Positions 1 to 10,379 of a stretch of DNA of 64,000 nt are shown here, piece after piece. Below the pieces are notes generated by a model. That model was not told where the DNA came from and did not search any database. It saw nothing but the letters and a program-made list of their open reading frames with translations. Source of the stretch: Chaenocephalus aceratus (Eukaryota > Chordata > Actinopteri > Perciformes > Channichthyidae); the NCBI GenBank assembly GCA_023974075.1, contig CM043800.1, forward strand, positions 35,156,459 through 35,220,458. Direction: 5' to 3'. The first letter of the stretch is position 1, and the number at the start of each line of letters is the position of its first letter. The position numbers were made by a program, and so were the translations under genes.

Positions 1-315
1 ATTGATTAAGATAGTTAAGGTATTTGACCCTTGCCCCAAGAGTGGAGTAATTAGATTACCCCCAGGCAGTCCCTTTGTTGTATAGGTCTTTTGATGTATT
101 GAATAAGATAGTCTCTTTGACCCCTGCCCCTCAGAGCCCTTTGTTGTCTAATCTAATTAGCCTTTGATGTTTGCCCTTTGATGTGATGTGTAATTTCACA
201 TTGATGAAAGCCTCTGTATAAATGAACCTCATGAGGCTATGGCCGGTGTATAGAGATATGCTCAAAACTAAATTTAAAAAAGACAGACAATTCAGCTTAC
301 CGCCATCGTCAGTGC
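1..315. other. Unidentified AT/pyrimidine-rich flank
   Basis: No gene is visible. The stretch holds short degenerate repeats built on phrases such as 'tttgatgt' and 'gcccttt'. These resemble the degenerate tandem blocks at about 11200-11770, so the two may share an origin. Confidence 0.3.
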
Positions 316-612
316 CTGCCCCGCCCCTGATTGTTTCCACCTGTGCCCACTTACCTCATATATATATTGTCCTGTCTCCCCTTGTTAGTTGTCGGTTCGT
401 CTTGTTCGTTGTCCCAAGAAGCCAGATCCAAGCCATCGCTTAAGAGATTCAGTGTTTTGCCTTTTTCCCTCCATGTGAGCGCTTTACTTTTGTTATTTCC
501 TCTAAAAGAGTGATTTTGTTTTTTGCAAGTAAAGATTATTTTTCTTCAAACCTTTTTTGTCTCTGGGTTGTGCATTTGAGTCCTCTAAACTATTGAGTCA
601 AGGTTCCTAACA
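316..612 (+). mobile_element. Ty3/gypsy-like LTR fragment, 3' part
   Basis: The stretch runs from a CCGCCCCTGATTGTTTCCACCTGTG-like segment through 'catatatatattg' and 'ccagatcc' to a terminal 'gtgcatttgagtcct...cctaaca'. The same order of landmarks occurs in the LTR at 31451-31799, which ends 'gtgcatttgggtcct...cgtaaca'. No internal region lies beside it, so it is a solo or truncated LTR. The 5' edge is approximate. Confidence 0.6.
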
Positions 613-866
613 AAGTCAGGCTATTAAAGTTATCAAAACTCAATTTTCTCACTGAAACATGCTTACAATCACTAACTTGCCAATTAGAATTGGATTATCA
701 AAGAACATCTATTCAGAAAAAGAACTTAATTTGTTACCTGTTAAGTTTTGCACACATTAAAGTGTAACTGAAAGTATCGTAGTAACACAAAAATCAGTAA
801 AGTTATCAAAAGACTGCAATATTTCACTGAAAAAAGTGTTAAAAATCACAAAAACTAGCCATTTAG

Positions 867-868
<2 letters not shown>
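613..868. repeat. Dispersed repeat, part 1 (inverted copy near 42200-42480)
   Basis: Landmarks such as 'aacttgccaattagaattggattat', 'taaagtgtaactgaaagtat' and 'aaaaactagccattta' recur in reverse complement at about 42200-42480. Together with 1370-1475, which recurs inverted at 41410-41530, it defines one dispersed element. In this copy a LINE fragment and a GT microsatellite sit in the middle. Confidence 0.7.

Positions 869-897
<29 letters not shown>
869..897. repeat. (GT)n microsatellite
   Basis: An uninterrupted GT dinucleotide run of about 14 units sits between the dispersed repeat and the LINE fragment. Confidence 0.95.
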
Positions 898-903
<6 letters not shown>

Positions 904-1185
904 GAGTTCCTTGAGGTAGGGAGGGGCAGTTCCATGGATACACTGGTGAGTGAGGAGGGAGACTTTGTATTCAATCCTCAGTTCCACGGGGAGCCAGTGT
1001 AGTGATTTAAGGATGGGGGTGATATGATCATATTTGCGCACCCTCATCAGGTTCCTAGCAGTGCTGTTCTGGATGTACTGGAGCTTCTGGATGCTCTTCT
1101 TAGGGATCGCGATGAGGAGTGCATTGCAGTAGTCCAGCCTGGAGGAGACAGAGGCGTGGACAAGCTTTTCGGCGTCAGACAGTCA
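898..1185 (-). mobile_element. L2-type LINE fragment (RT C-terminal region)
   Basis: The reverse strand reads RVRKYDHITPILKSLHWLPV followed by HQCIHGTAPPYLKELL. This is the segment after the polymerase domain that is conserved in L2/CR1-clade LINE proteins, 'HITPxLxSLHWLPV...YKAL.G.APPYL'. The copy is truncated at both ends and not functional. The plus strand is just its antisense. Confidence 0.75.
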
Positions 1186-1369
1186 GTGTGGATACTATAT
1201 ATATATAGTTTGTTGAAATTGTACCTATAACCTCAGGCTGTTTATCATCTGTTTTGCAAAGGCATTTATTTTGACCATTTTCAGAATGTTAATGCATTTC
1301 TCTACGCTAAAATAACATTTGGAGGTGTTGTTATTTATCATGCAATGGTTTTACTCGTCCACGCCACTT

Positions 1370-1475
1370 GAGATAAGATCGGGATAAATGTGGCTCGTGA
1401 ACAAAAAAGTGTTTAACAATGCTGCTCTCTGCTCGTACATTCTACCATTATTACATAAAAAATGTCTGCTAAAAA
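1370..1475. repeat. Dispersed repeat, part 2 (inverted copy at 41410-41530)
   Basis: The run from 'cgccacttgagataagatcggg' through 'gctctctgctcgtacattctaccat' is matched in reverse complement at about 41410-41530. No ORF is associated. Confidence 0.75.
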
Positions 1476-2520
1476 AAAGGGAGATACACACCACTTTAAA
1501 AAATAGACCCATTTAGGTGGTAGGTGTATAAAATGATCTGTCAAAAACAGAGTACAGGAAGCAGTCTGCAAGGCCAAAACTATGTAAGATGTGACTCACT
1601 TATTAACTGAATACTGAGATTGTGGTCTTCCCTGTTGCACAAAATTATTTTATTTTTCATGGATGTGTCCCATTCTGTTATTTCATGCAAATGAGTAGTT
1701 CCTTTTCTCGTAAAAGTCTGTCCACAATGTCTTTTACTTATAAGTAAATCTTGCAGGCGTGAATCGTATAATCCTTGCTAACATCTTGTATTTCTTACCC
1801 CAAATAAATCCTATTCATAGACCCTTTCATAGCAGACATTCAGCAAGTTATTGCAGAACACATACATGACAGTTCCAGCTATTATTGCAATGCAGCAATT
1901 AGTAATGCTTTGAGTGACACCTTTGTTTGAAAGCCTGGCTAGAAGTTAATATGTATCATTATTTTAAAAATGAAAATGTGTTTAAGAGTTGAGTCAGACA
2001 TTTGAGTACAATCTCTTTGTGTGTGTATGTGCAATAGTGTGGCTCGGACCCTCCAGCCCAGTCAAACAGAGACAAAGACACAAAGAGAGGGAGGAACGGA
2101 GAGCGGGGCTCAGAGAAGACAAATGTGACCTGGAAGAGATGACGAGAAGAATGTCGTCCTGACAGAAGAGCACCTTTGCAAGATAAAGACTCTAAATTAA
2201 AGCGAGAAATAGGTGAAAATCAGCCGTCAGTGAAAGTAAAAATAGATTCTGGTGTCATGTTTAGCTGTAATGAGTGGGTGGGACTGATAGGAAGATTTCT
2301 CACTGAGGCCTCCTACTGTTCAATAATTACACTGCCATTGTCTCAGCAGTAGGTTCAGCACTTATTCTTTATAATTAAAGCATTTTATGAGCCCCCCTTA
2401 AATAATTGGAATTATTGAAATGCTTGACATTATAATTATAACCCTAACCCTTTTGAAAAAGTAAGGGGGCTATCACATGACTGGGGAGAGAAATGTGCTA
2501 CCTCACTGTTTAACCCATAC

Positions 2521-4485
2521 AATGAATAATCCTAGGAAATTTTGGAAAGCCATAAAATCGATTTCCACTGGTGATATCCCAAATGAGCTACCTCCGTGCC
2601 TCACCACAGCATCTGGCATTATATCAGACAGGGCTACTATGCTAAATTGCTTTAATGAGCATTTTGTGTCTTGTGGCTCTCTGTTTGGCTGTGTGGCTCC
2701 TGTGAACGCTCCAATCCTTGACTCTGAACAATGTGGTCTGGAAAACCCTTTCAGTTTTACTCCTTTAACTATTGGTATTGTTCATGAAGCATTATCCAAG
2801 TTAGATCCTAGGAAACCGGCTGGCCCGGACAACGTAGAACCTTTCTTTTTAAAGATAGCTGCAGATTTTATTGCTCCACCTCTTACTTCTCTTTTTAACC
2901 TCTCCCTCAGCACGAACACAATTCCAAAAGTATGGAAGTCTGCTTATGTCTTGCCTTTACTGAAAGGAGGGGAGGCAACTATTTTAAATAACTATAGGCC
3001 AATCTCTAAATTGTCAGTTCTGGCTAAGGTGCTCGAACGACTTGTGAGTGAACAAGTAAAGGAGTTTTTATGTATAAATGATATCCTGTCTAAACATCAG
3101 TCAGGATTCAGAAAGAAACACAGCACCATCACTGCGACAATGAAAGTGGTAAATGACATTACTACTATTTTAGATAATAAGCAGAGTTGTGCAGCTCTGT
3201 TTATTGACCTTTCCAAAGCGTTTGACACCGTTGATCATCGCATTTTAAAGCAGAGGCTACTCAGTATTGGCATATCCAGCAATGCAGTGTGGTGGTTTGT
3301 AAACTACCTCTCTGAAAGATCCCAATGTGTTCATTTTGATGGACTGTCTTCTGAATGGTTAAACATTTCTAATGGTGTACCACAAGGTTCTGTTTTAGGA
3401 CCACTTTTATTCTCCATATATATTAACAGTGTAGGTGATAATGTGGATGAAGCTACTTTACATTTTTATGCGGATGATACTGTGATGTATTGTGCAGGTC
3501 CCTCCATTAAAGAGGCTGTTGTTAAATTACAAGCTGTTTTTAACACTATTCAGACTCAGCTCTCTGAATTAAAGCTTCTTTTAAATGTGGATAAAACCAA
3601 GGTAATGCTCTTTTCAAAAGCTAAAAAGACACCAGAGCCTGTTTTAGATATTGTAACTACGCAAGGAACAAAACTTGAAGTTGTTGCCTGTTACAAATAC
3701 CTTGGTATCTGGCTTGATGATTGTCTCTCTTTTAAACTTCATGTCAATAACCTGCTTAAAAAACTGAGGGTTAGGCTAGGTTTCTTCTACAGAAACAAGT
3801 CCTGCTTCTCGCTTGAGGCCAGGAAAAGGCTAGTCACTGTGACCTTTTTACCTGTGCTGGACTATGGTGATTTGTTGTATATGAATGCACCTGCCAATTA
3901 CCTGAGCAAATTGGATGCTGCGTATCACAGTGCTCTGAGATTTGTCACAAATTGTAAAGCGCTTACACATCACTGTACACTGTATACCAAGGCAGGTTTA
4001 CCATCACTCTCTGTACGGAGGCTCAGTCATTGGTACACGTTTATCTATGAAGCTTTGTTGGGTAAACTCCCGTATTATATCTGCTCTCTGATAACACAGA
4101 GAGTTGCAAGCAGCTATTGTCTGAGGTCATATGATGTAGTCTTGTTAGATGTGCCAAGAGCAAGGACTGTCTTAGGTAAGACAGCTTTTATGTGCGCAGC
4201 TCCACTTGCTTGGAACAATCTTCAGCAAGAATTGAAACTGAGCAATCTCATTCCTCTGCATGTTTTTAAAGCTAGGCTAAATGAAATGCTTGCTGATACT
4301 ATGGGCACTTGTAAATGTCTATAACTATGTATCCTGTAAATATAATGTATAATGTCCTTTATTGTTTTATGTTTCATGTGGAACCTATATGCTGCAGGTC
4401 TCCCTTGAAAAAGAGATCTATGATCTCAATGGGACCAATCTGGTTAAATAAAGGTTTGAAATGAAATGAAATTCATTAGAACAGC
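2521..4485 (+). mobile_element. Rex1-like non-LTR retrotransposon, 5'-truncated, RT ORF open
   Basis: An open frame of about 600 codons gives the C-terminal part of a jockey-superfamily LINE protein. It starts at NNPRKFWKAIKSIS, just before the RT domain. RT motifs are intact: [31 protein letters not shown] and the catalytic FYADDT (about 3466-3483), then the YKYLGIWLDD motif. It stops at 4322. The 3' UTR ends 'caatgggaccaatctggttaaataaagg' and a (GAAAT)-type tail, as in fish Rex1-like elements. The endonuclease half is missing, so it is a dead-on-arrival copy. Copy B of the flanking duplication lacks it and shows the empty site at about 62860. Confidence 0.9.
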
Positions 4486-4648
4486 TTTTAAACCCTCTAC
4501 TGTATATCAAAGCGATATAGCACCATCAAACTGTCTTAAATGGTATTAAATAAAATACATAAACCTGTACCTAACACATACTTGAGCGTAACAAGTGGTG
4601 TATGTGTTCACATTATAGACATGAAGAGACAAGTGAATAGCAAGTTAT

Positions 4649-4654
4649 TTTATT
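4649..4654 (-). terminator. Poly(A) signal AATAAA of AFGP gene 1
   Basis: The reverse strand reads AAATAAAATAA about 275 bases past the AFGP stop codon and about 125 bases past the old trypsinogen stop. The same signal is conserved at 63059-63064 in gene 2. Confidence 0.75.
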
Positions 4655-4778
4655 TAGTTTTCAACATTCTGGCACATGTGTGTTAAGAGTCTTGATTGGC
4701 ACCAGAGAGAAGACAGAACAATAAAAACCAGGGCTGTGAACCAGTGGGAGAAGTGAAGAAAACAAACTGGTAATTTCT

Positions 4779-4931
4779 TTAGGGATTGGCTGCCAGAATC
4801 TCTTCAAACCAGGAGTGGAACTCAAACAGTTTGATGTACACCCCGGGGTAGTTTGGCTCGGCACATGCCTGACCCCATGACACCAGGCCGTGCACCTCTC
4901 CGTCACACACCAGAGGGCTGCCAGAGTCACC
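4779..4931 (-). pseudogene. Trypsinogen last-exon remnant reused as AFGP 3' UTR
   Basis: In the frame GGT-GAC-TCT the reverse strand reads [20 protein letters not shown], then a [10 protein letters not shown] motif, ending ...FEEILAANP and TAA at 4779. This is the final exon of trypsin, which carries Gly193-Asp194-Ser195. Gly197 has become Ser, and a Cys in the 'YTKVC' segment has become Phe. The AFGP frame reads the same bases as ...AGA GGG TGA, so the exon lies downstream of the AFGP stop and should be untranslated. There is no pyrimidine-tract acceptor in front of it: Thr-Ala-Ala repeat sequence runs straight into the exon, as expected if the repeat replaced the upstream trypsinogen exons. 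Confidence 0.9.
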
Positions 4932-7634
4932 CTCTTGCCGCTGTCGCAGCTGTTGCCGCTGTGGCCGCTGTCGCAGCTGTGGCCGCTGTCGCAGCTGTCG
5001 CAGCTGTCGCAGCTGTCGCGGCTGTCGCAGCTGTCGCAGCTGTGGCCGCTGTGGCCGCTGTCGCGGCTGTCGCAGCTGTGGCCGCTGTGGCGGCTGTCGC
5101 GGCTGTCGCCGCTGTCGCCGCTGTCGCAGCTGTCGCGGCTGTGGCCGCTGTCGCCGCTGTTGCCGCTGTCGCCGCTGTCGCAGCTGTCGCAGCTGTGGCC
5201 GCTGTGGCCGCTGTGGCCGCTGTGGCCGCTGTGGCCGCTGTGGCCGCTGTGGCCGCTGTTGCCGCTGTTGCCGCTGTTGCAGCTGTGGCCGCTGTGGCCG
5301 CTGTCGCAGCTGTGGCCGCTGTGGCCGCTGTTGCCGCTGTTGCCGCTGTGGCCGCTGTTGCCGCTGTTGCCGCTGTTGCAGGTGTTGCAGCAAAAATCAA
5401 TGCAGGTGTTGCAGCTGTCGCAGCTGTCGCAGCTGTCGCCGCTGTGGCCGCTGTTGCCGCTGTTGCAGCTGTTGCAGCTGTGGCCGCTGTTGCCGCTGTT
5501 GCCGCTGTTGCAGCTGTGGCCGCTGTTGCCGCTGTTGCCGCTGTGGCCGCTGTCGCCGCTGTTGCCGCTGTTGCAGGTGTTGCAGCAAAAATCAATGCAG
5601 GTGTTGCAGCTGTCGCAGCTGTGGCCGCTGTTGCAGGTGTTGCCGCTGTTGCAGGTGTTGCAGGTGTTGCAGCAAAAATCAATGCAGGTGTTGCAGCTGT
5701 TGCAGGTGTTGCAGCTGGTGCAGCTGTTACAGCTGTTTCACACACAAACAGACACACACACACAAACAGAGAAAGAGATACATTTTTGTTTTAAAGTTAT
5801 CCTCAACCATTCATATTTTTATTTAATATCTTACAATACAGTATGTTTTCTATATACTGTTTACTGTTTGTGTGTGTATCTTTGTGAATGTGTGTATTAT
5901 AGTGTTAATTGCATTGACTAAAACTATGACGAAATATGTTCTACAACGACCTTTTTTTCCGTGACTAAGACAAGACGATGATGAGACGGCACTGACGTCA
6001 GTAAATAATAACTGTAACGAAATCAACATGCAATATCGTTGACGCAAAGTGATGAGACGAAAATGTAGTTTACTAAATAATAACTTTGACAAAATCTCTC
6101 TTTACTTTCGTTGACGAAAAAGGAGGAGACGAAATGTTATCAAAGATAACGTTACATCTGATAGTCAGTTTTTCTCTCAGCAGTTCCATTTCCGGTGCTG
6201 CGGCTGATCAGCAGTTTTGTGTAGTGATGGGAATTCCGTCTCTTTTTAGTGAGCCGGATCATTTGGCTCGGCTCACCAAGAAGAGCTGGCTCTTTCATCT
6301 CCCAAACGGCTGTTCATTTGACCACATATATACCTTTTATAATTTAATCAAATGTAGCCATGTTTTGACAAATGATTTATATGTGAACACATATATCACT
6401 TAAATTATTCAATACATTCTTTGTAATGAATTATTCAAAACTAAAAATTACATTTTTAATATAAATGATTTGCTGTGGCCAATTGTTTTCACTGCATTTA
6501 CAGACCCTTGTAACTCTCTGATACCACCGAATGAATGCACTGACTTGCTTGTAGAACTACGCTACACAAAGCAGATAGCAACACCTACTGTATACAAACT
6601 TTAGCATAGACATTTTAGAAGGACAGCTACTGTATCGACATTTTAAAATTGTATTTAAAGAAAAAGCCAGCAGGGATCTATTTCAGTATTAACCAAAAAG
6701 TCAGCAACAGCTGAAGATAAAGATAATCATAAATAAAAATAACATAGTGAAAATAAATATATTGCAATGCTCAAAACAGCAACATCCAACCGTCTCTAAT
6801 CCATGGATATGACATGTCACTGCATGCATGCAGCATCCGTAGCACGGAGATCATCATATCATTCTGTCTAATATTCCCCCCCCCCGCCCCCACCCCCGTC
6901 AGCGTGAGTGAGTGACGAGTTGTGTACAGTCAAGGGAGATAATAATGATTTATGACGGAAATGTTACGATCCTGTCCGTCAAAATGAATAAAAATGAAAA
7001 AGTCTAACACCACCACTGCTTGGGAGAAAGAAACGAGGCGATATTTGGGCCCATTTTCGCTACAATGACGCGGAGAAAAAAAGTGAATGCATTGTTTTAT
7101 CAGGAGGGAAGCAATGTGGCCATAACACAGCTGGTGAAAACACCACAAACCTGACCAGATAATATCAGCAAAGCTGCATTCTTAATCATTCAACCTGTGT
7201 TTTTCATCAAATAAGGATAAGATATAATCTTGTTGGGAAATACATTTGACTAAAATGACAAATTGTTGGTTTTGGCTAGACAAGTTTGACTGAAGTTAGC
7301 TATATAATCTGATAACTAAAAAAGACTCAAATGTCAACAGTTTTCATTAACAAAAAGTAGACTAAAATGCTCAGACTTTTAGTCGACTAAATCTTGACTA
7401 AAATAGTTACTGTTTTCTTTTACTAAAATAAGACTGAAATGCTCAGACTTTTAGTCGACTAAAACTTGACTAAATAAAAACAGGATGAAGATGACTAAAT
7501 ATGACTAAAACTAACAAGGACATTTGATCCAGGACTAAGACTAAATAAAAAAAGAGCTGACAAAATTAACACTATTGTAATACTGTGTATTTACCAGCAG
7601 CTCCGATCAGCAGCAGCAGAGCCAGGAGTTTCAT
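4927..7634 (-). CDS. Antifreeze glycoprotein (AFGP) polyprotein, gene 1, complete two-exon model
   Basis: The gene encodes a secreted polyprotein cleaved into antifreeze glycoproteins, which adsorb to ice and stop crystal growth in blood and gut fluid. In this family each Thr carries Gal-GalNAc. Exon 1 (7634-7595) is the trypsinogen-type signal peptide [13 protein letters not shown] plus one base, with donor G|GTAAAT. Exon 2 (5732-4927) starts after acceptor AAACAG; the phases match (G+CT = Ala). The model is 846 bp, 281 aa. The mature part begins [17 protein letters not shown], then LIF spacers at 5682-5674, 5595-5587 and 5400-5392 separate units of 17, 26, 62 and about 152 residues, ending ATAARG-TGA. 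Pro follows Thr mainly near the spacers. No stop or frameshift breaks the model. The LIF spacers and trypsinogen ends identify the notothenioid type, not the gadid one. The intron carries a transposon. Splicing is predicted from sequence only. Confidence 0.93.
4936..5730 (-). repeat. 9-bp coding minisatellite of AFGP gene 1
   Basis: The array consists of 9-base units on the pattern GCN-GCN-ACA read on the minus strand, the (Ala-Ala-Thr)n code. It is interrupted three times by the 9-base Leu-Ile-Phe spacer. Thr codons are overwhelmingly ACA. Units near the stop use GCG-GCC or GCT-GCG; units near the spacers use GCT-GCA and CCT. Because 9 is a multiple of 3 and the unit lacks stops, long ORFs appear in several frames on both strands. 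Only the Ala-Ala-Thr frame joins correctly to exon 1. Confidence 0.95.
5900..7574. mobile_element. 1.68 kb TIR DNA transposon (hAT-like, non-autonomous) in AFGP intron 1
   Basis: The ends are inverted: TAGTGTTAATT...TTGAC at 5900 and its reverse complement at 7564-7574. Flanking octamers gtgtatta (5892-5899) and ttgtaata (7575-7582) match at 6 of 8 positions, so the target duplication is weak. Both subterminal regions are rich in 'gactaaaactgactaaa' motifs. No transposase ORF is present. A nested repeat fragment begins near 6224 ('gtgatgggaattcc'), and about 6940-6990 resembles part of the hAT element at 47502-47900. Without the element, intron 1 would be only about 180 bases. Confidence 0.75.
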
Positions 7635-7683
7635 GGTGTCAGGTGAATGTTCAGAAGACTCCTGGACACACACCTCGGCTCAA

Positions 7684-7690
7684 ATTTATA
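7684..7690 (-). promoter_or_regulatory. TATA box of AFGP gene 1
   Basis: TATAAAT on the minus strand lies about 50 bases upstream of the ATG at 7634, implying a very short 5' UTR of roughly 20-25 bases, as in pancreatic serine protease genes. An E-box core (CACCTG on the plus strand, 7721-7726) lies just upstream. About 220 bases of GC/CT-rich proximal promoter remain before the LTR at 7911. Pancreatic expression is inferred from the trypsinogen ancestry. Confidence 0.7.
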
Positions 7691-7910
7691 TCCCAGCAGC
7701 CCCACAGTGCTCGTCCCCCTCACCTGACCGCCCCGCCCCCCGCCTCTTCCTCTCCTCTCCCCCCTATTTCTCTTGACCCAATCTGTCTCCGTACAGGCTT
7801 GGCACTTTCTTATCACACTCCTCATTTTGTGTTTGCCCACTTCGGCCCAATCGTAGTGCAACACCCCGTGGTTATGTAATCTGTGCACCTTATTTAAAAT
7901 GTGGACCAAG

Positions 7911-8305
7911 GTGTTACGGCTGGAGGGCAAGGTACGCAGGACCCAAATGCAGAAAATAGTTTTGAAACCAGAAATCCTTTATTTCCAGAACTAGGCCAGG
8001 CAAAAAAAGTCAAAACTAGGCAAGGCAAAACATAAAGTCACTCAGAACATAAACCCTTCCAACAACGTTAAGAATCTCACCATGACAGACAGAAAAACCA
8101 GAACTTAAATGCACACAAGACTAATCACATGAACAAGACACAGGTGGGGAGGTAGGAGAAAACGCAGGGGCACAAGGTGAACACTATCGGGTAATCAAGC
8201 AGGATGGAACATAGAGACAGGAAGCAACAGACAAGATGGGGGGTGAACACTTTTCAAAATAAAACAGGAAACAAGAGACAGATCTAGACAGGACAAAATC
8301 AAACA
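7911..8305 (-). mobile_element. Solo or partial Ty3/gypsy-like LTR upstream of AFGP gene 1
   Basis: The plus strand starts TGTTACGGCTGG...'acccaaatgcag' and ends '...ggacaaaatcaaaca'. This is the reverse complement of an LTR with TG...CA ends, like that at 31451-31799. AATAAA-like and TATA-like stretches are not clear. It sits about 280 bases upstream of the AFGP start codon, beyond the proximal promoter. Confidence 0.65.
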
Positions 8306-8339
8306 GCTCCGGAGGATGGGCAGGAAGGCGGCGTAGGGC

Positions 8340-8600
8340 GCGATGAGGCCCCTCGGGGGTCAGCTGGATCACAGGAGCTGGTGGGACCCCCGGCGGAGCA
8401 GGAACCGGAGGGAGAGGTGTAGACGGGACCCCGGACGGAACATGGGCCGGTATCAGCGGGACCCCCAACAGGACAGGTGTCGGTGGGACCCCCAACAGAA
8501 CAGGACAAGGAGTTGGCACAACTTGGCAGGATCCCCGGCAGAACAGTAGTCGGCGGGACCCCCAACGGGACAGGACATCGTGTTGGCAGCACCCCCATTG
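8340..8600. repeat. GC-rich minisatellite
   Basis: A degenerate unit of about 30 bases on the theme 'ggtgggacccccaacaggacag' repeats at least eight times. Pro/Gly-rich reading frames across it are by-products of the repeat. It abuts the LTR and may belong to the same retroelement's internal 3' region. Confidence 0.75.
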
Positions 8601-8610
8601 GAACCCCCAA

Positions 8611-9483
8611 GTTTAAGTTTAAGCAGACCACCATGCTTAGCTACTGCCGCTAAAGATTATAAAACCTTTATGAAATAAAAATGAAGAAAAACAACTTGAT
8701 AAAATATTATTATTATGGCCTTCCATAGGTTTTAAATCATAATATAACCAAAGCCTTTAATAAACCATTGAGTAGTGATTGAACAGTAGTTTCTTTACTG
8801 CTGTTACTTCATCTACCTCAGATCCAACAGACCACCATAGCTACTGGCGCAAAAACCTATAAAACCTTTATGAAATAAAACATGTACCAAGAGGAAAAAA
8901 TATAACAGTAAGCAATCATCTAATGCTTAAGACTGTCTCATAAGAATGCATTTGAGAGCAAATGTGATGTATACAGTTTGCTTGAGGACTAACAGAATAT
9001 TGTAGCTCACCCTATGATGAGAGGAAACATTAAAGCACATTTCCCTACCGTTCAAAAGGATTCGCCAAGGTTTTATAATGGCAGCTGGATCCTTTCCCTC
9101 AGTTAGGAACCATCCTAAAAAGCGAGTGAAGCCATTATAATGTTGGCAATGCACTTGATGGCTACATACTGCATGAAATGACTATATACAAAATCCAAAG
9201 CCAAACGGGTCCTAGCTAGTTATGGTTACTGTAGTATGATAGCAATAATTAAAATCTAATAGATGGTGATGTTGGCCATTTAAGGTAAACACATTTACAG
9301 AAAACATGTAATTTGATAAATCAAGCTTGAAAAGAGTGATGCTATATACAGTACAATCAATAATGCATGTTTCTGATAGTCTGGAGTCACTAATACATCG
9401 TTGCATTTTAACACATGATATAAGGCTGAATTGGGGTGTTTTTCTGTGTCCCTCCCAATCATTTTTCTCGCTCTTATCTGCAG
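8611..9483. other. Intergenic stretch with a direct repeat pair; no trypsinogen exons 1-3
   Basis: Two imperfect direct repeats lie at about 8630-8685 and 8829-8878 ('cagaccaccat...tataaaacctttatgaaataaaa'). Reading the plus strand up to 9483, I see no signal-peptide exon, no Ile-Val-Gly-Gly-type exon and no His57 or Asp102 exon for the trypsin fragment that follows. Otherwise unremarkable. Confidence 0.5.
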
Positions 9484-10176
<693 letters not shown>

Positions 10177-10368
10177 TTAGGCTGTGATCTCCCATCACAG
10201 AACTAAGGATGGGGAAATCAGAGCGAGATTGAAATCGAAGGAGACCGGAGGCGGCGGTGGGAAGTGCGAAGAGAGAGGAGGAGAGGGAAGAGAGGCTGAG
10301 TGTGCGACACAAGGAGATGCGAGGGAGAAAGAAAACAACATGTGAGATGTGAGATGTCAAGGCTAATC

Positions 10369-10374
10369 AATAAA
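10369..10374 (+). terminator. Poly(A) signal AATAAA after the trypsinogen fragment
   Basis: 'atcaataaaaat' lies about 190 bases past the MITE. It is a plausible original 3' UTR end for the trypsin gene. Confidence 0.55.
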
Positions 10375-10379
10375 AATAT

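Larger units (their letters stand above)
1625..5770. repeat. Segmental duplication copy A (pair: 61985-64000+)
   Basis: From 'cttccctgttgcacaaaattatttta' onward this tract parallels 61985-64000 almost base for base. It covers the AFGP 3' flank, 3' UTR, trypsinogen remnant and polyprotein exon. Copy A differs by a LINE insertion (about 2521-4485) and by the internal structure of the AFGP repeats. Orientation is the same in both copies, so this is a direct duplication about 60 kb apart. Confidence 0.9.

Noticed and set aside
2477..4324. 615-codon ORF as a possible host gene
   Set aside because: All motifs are LINE reverse transcriptase. The first codons come from the flanking duplicated DNA, not the element.
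4779..5393. Minus-strand Arg/Gln/Pro-rich ORF fused in frame to the trypsin exon
   Set aside because: It is the AFGP repeat read in the wrong frame. Only the Ala-Ala-Thr frame has a phase-matched signal exon, and the fused frame lacks a start.
4853..5794. Plus-strand Ala-Ala-Val repeat ORF of 313 codons
   Set aside because: It is the antisense of the AFGP 9-bp repeat; any stop-free 9-mer array stays open in several frames. No signal peptide, promoter or splice context on this strand.
5900..7574. Hidden AFGP or trypsinogen exons 2-4 within intron 1
   Set aside because: Read on the minus strand, the region shows only transposon-type repeats; no Ile-Val-Gly-Gly, His57 or Asp102 context was found.
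8299..8634. Pro/Gly/Val-rich ORFs on the minus strand
   Set aside because: Generated by the GC-rich minisatellite at 8340-8600; no start context or homology recognised.
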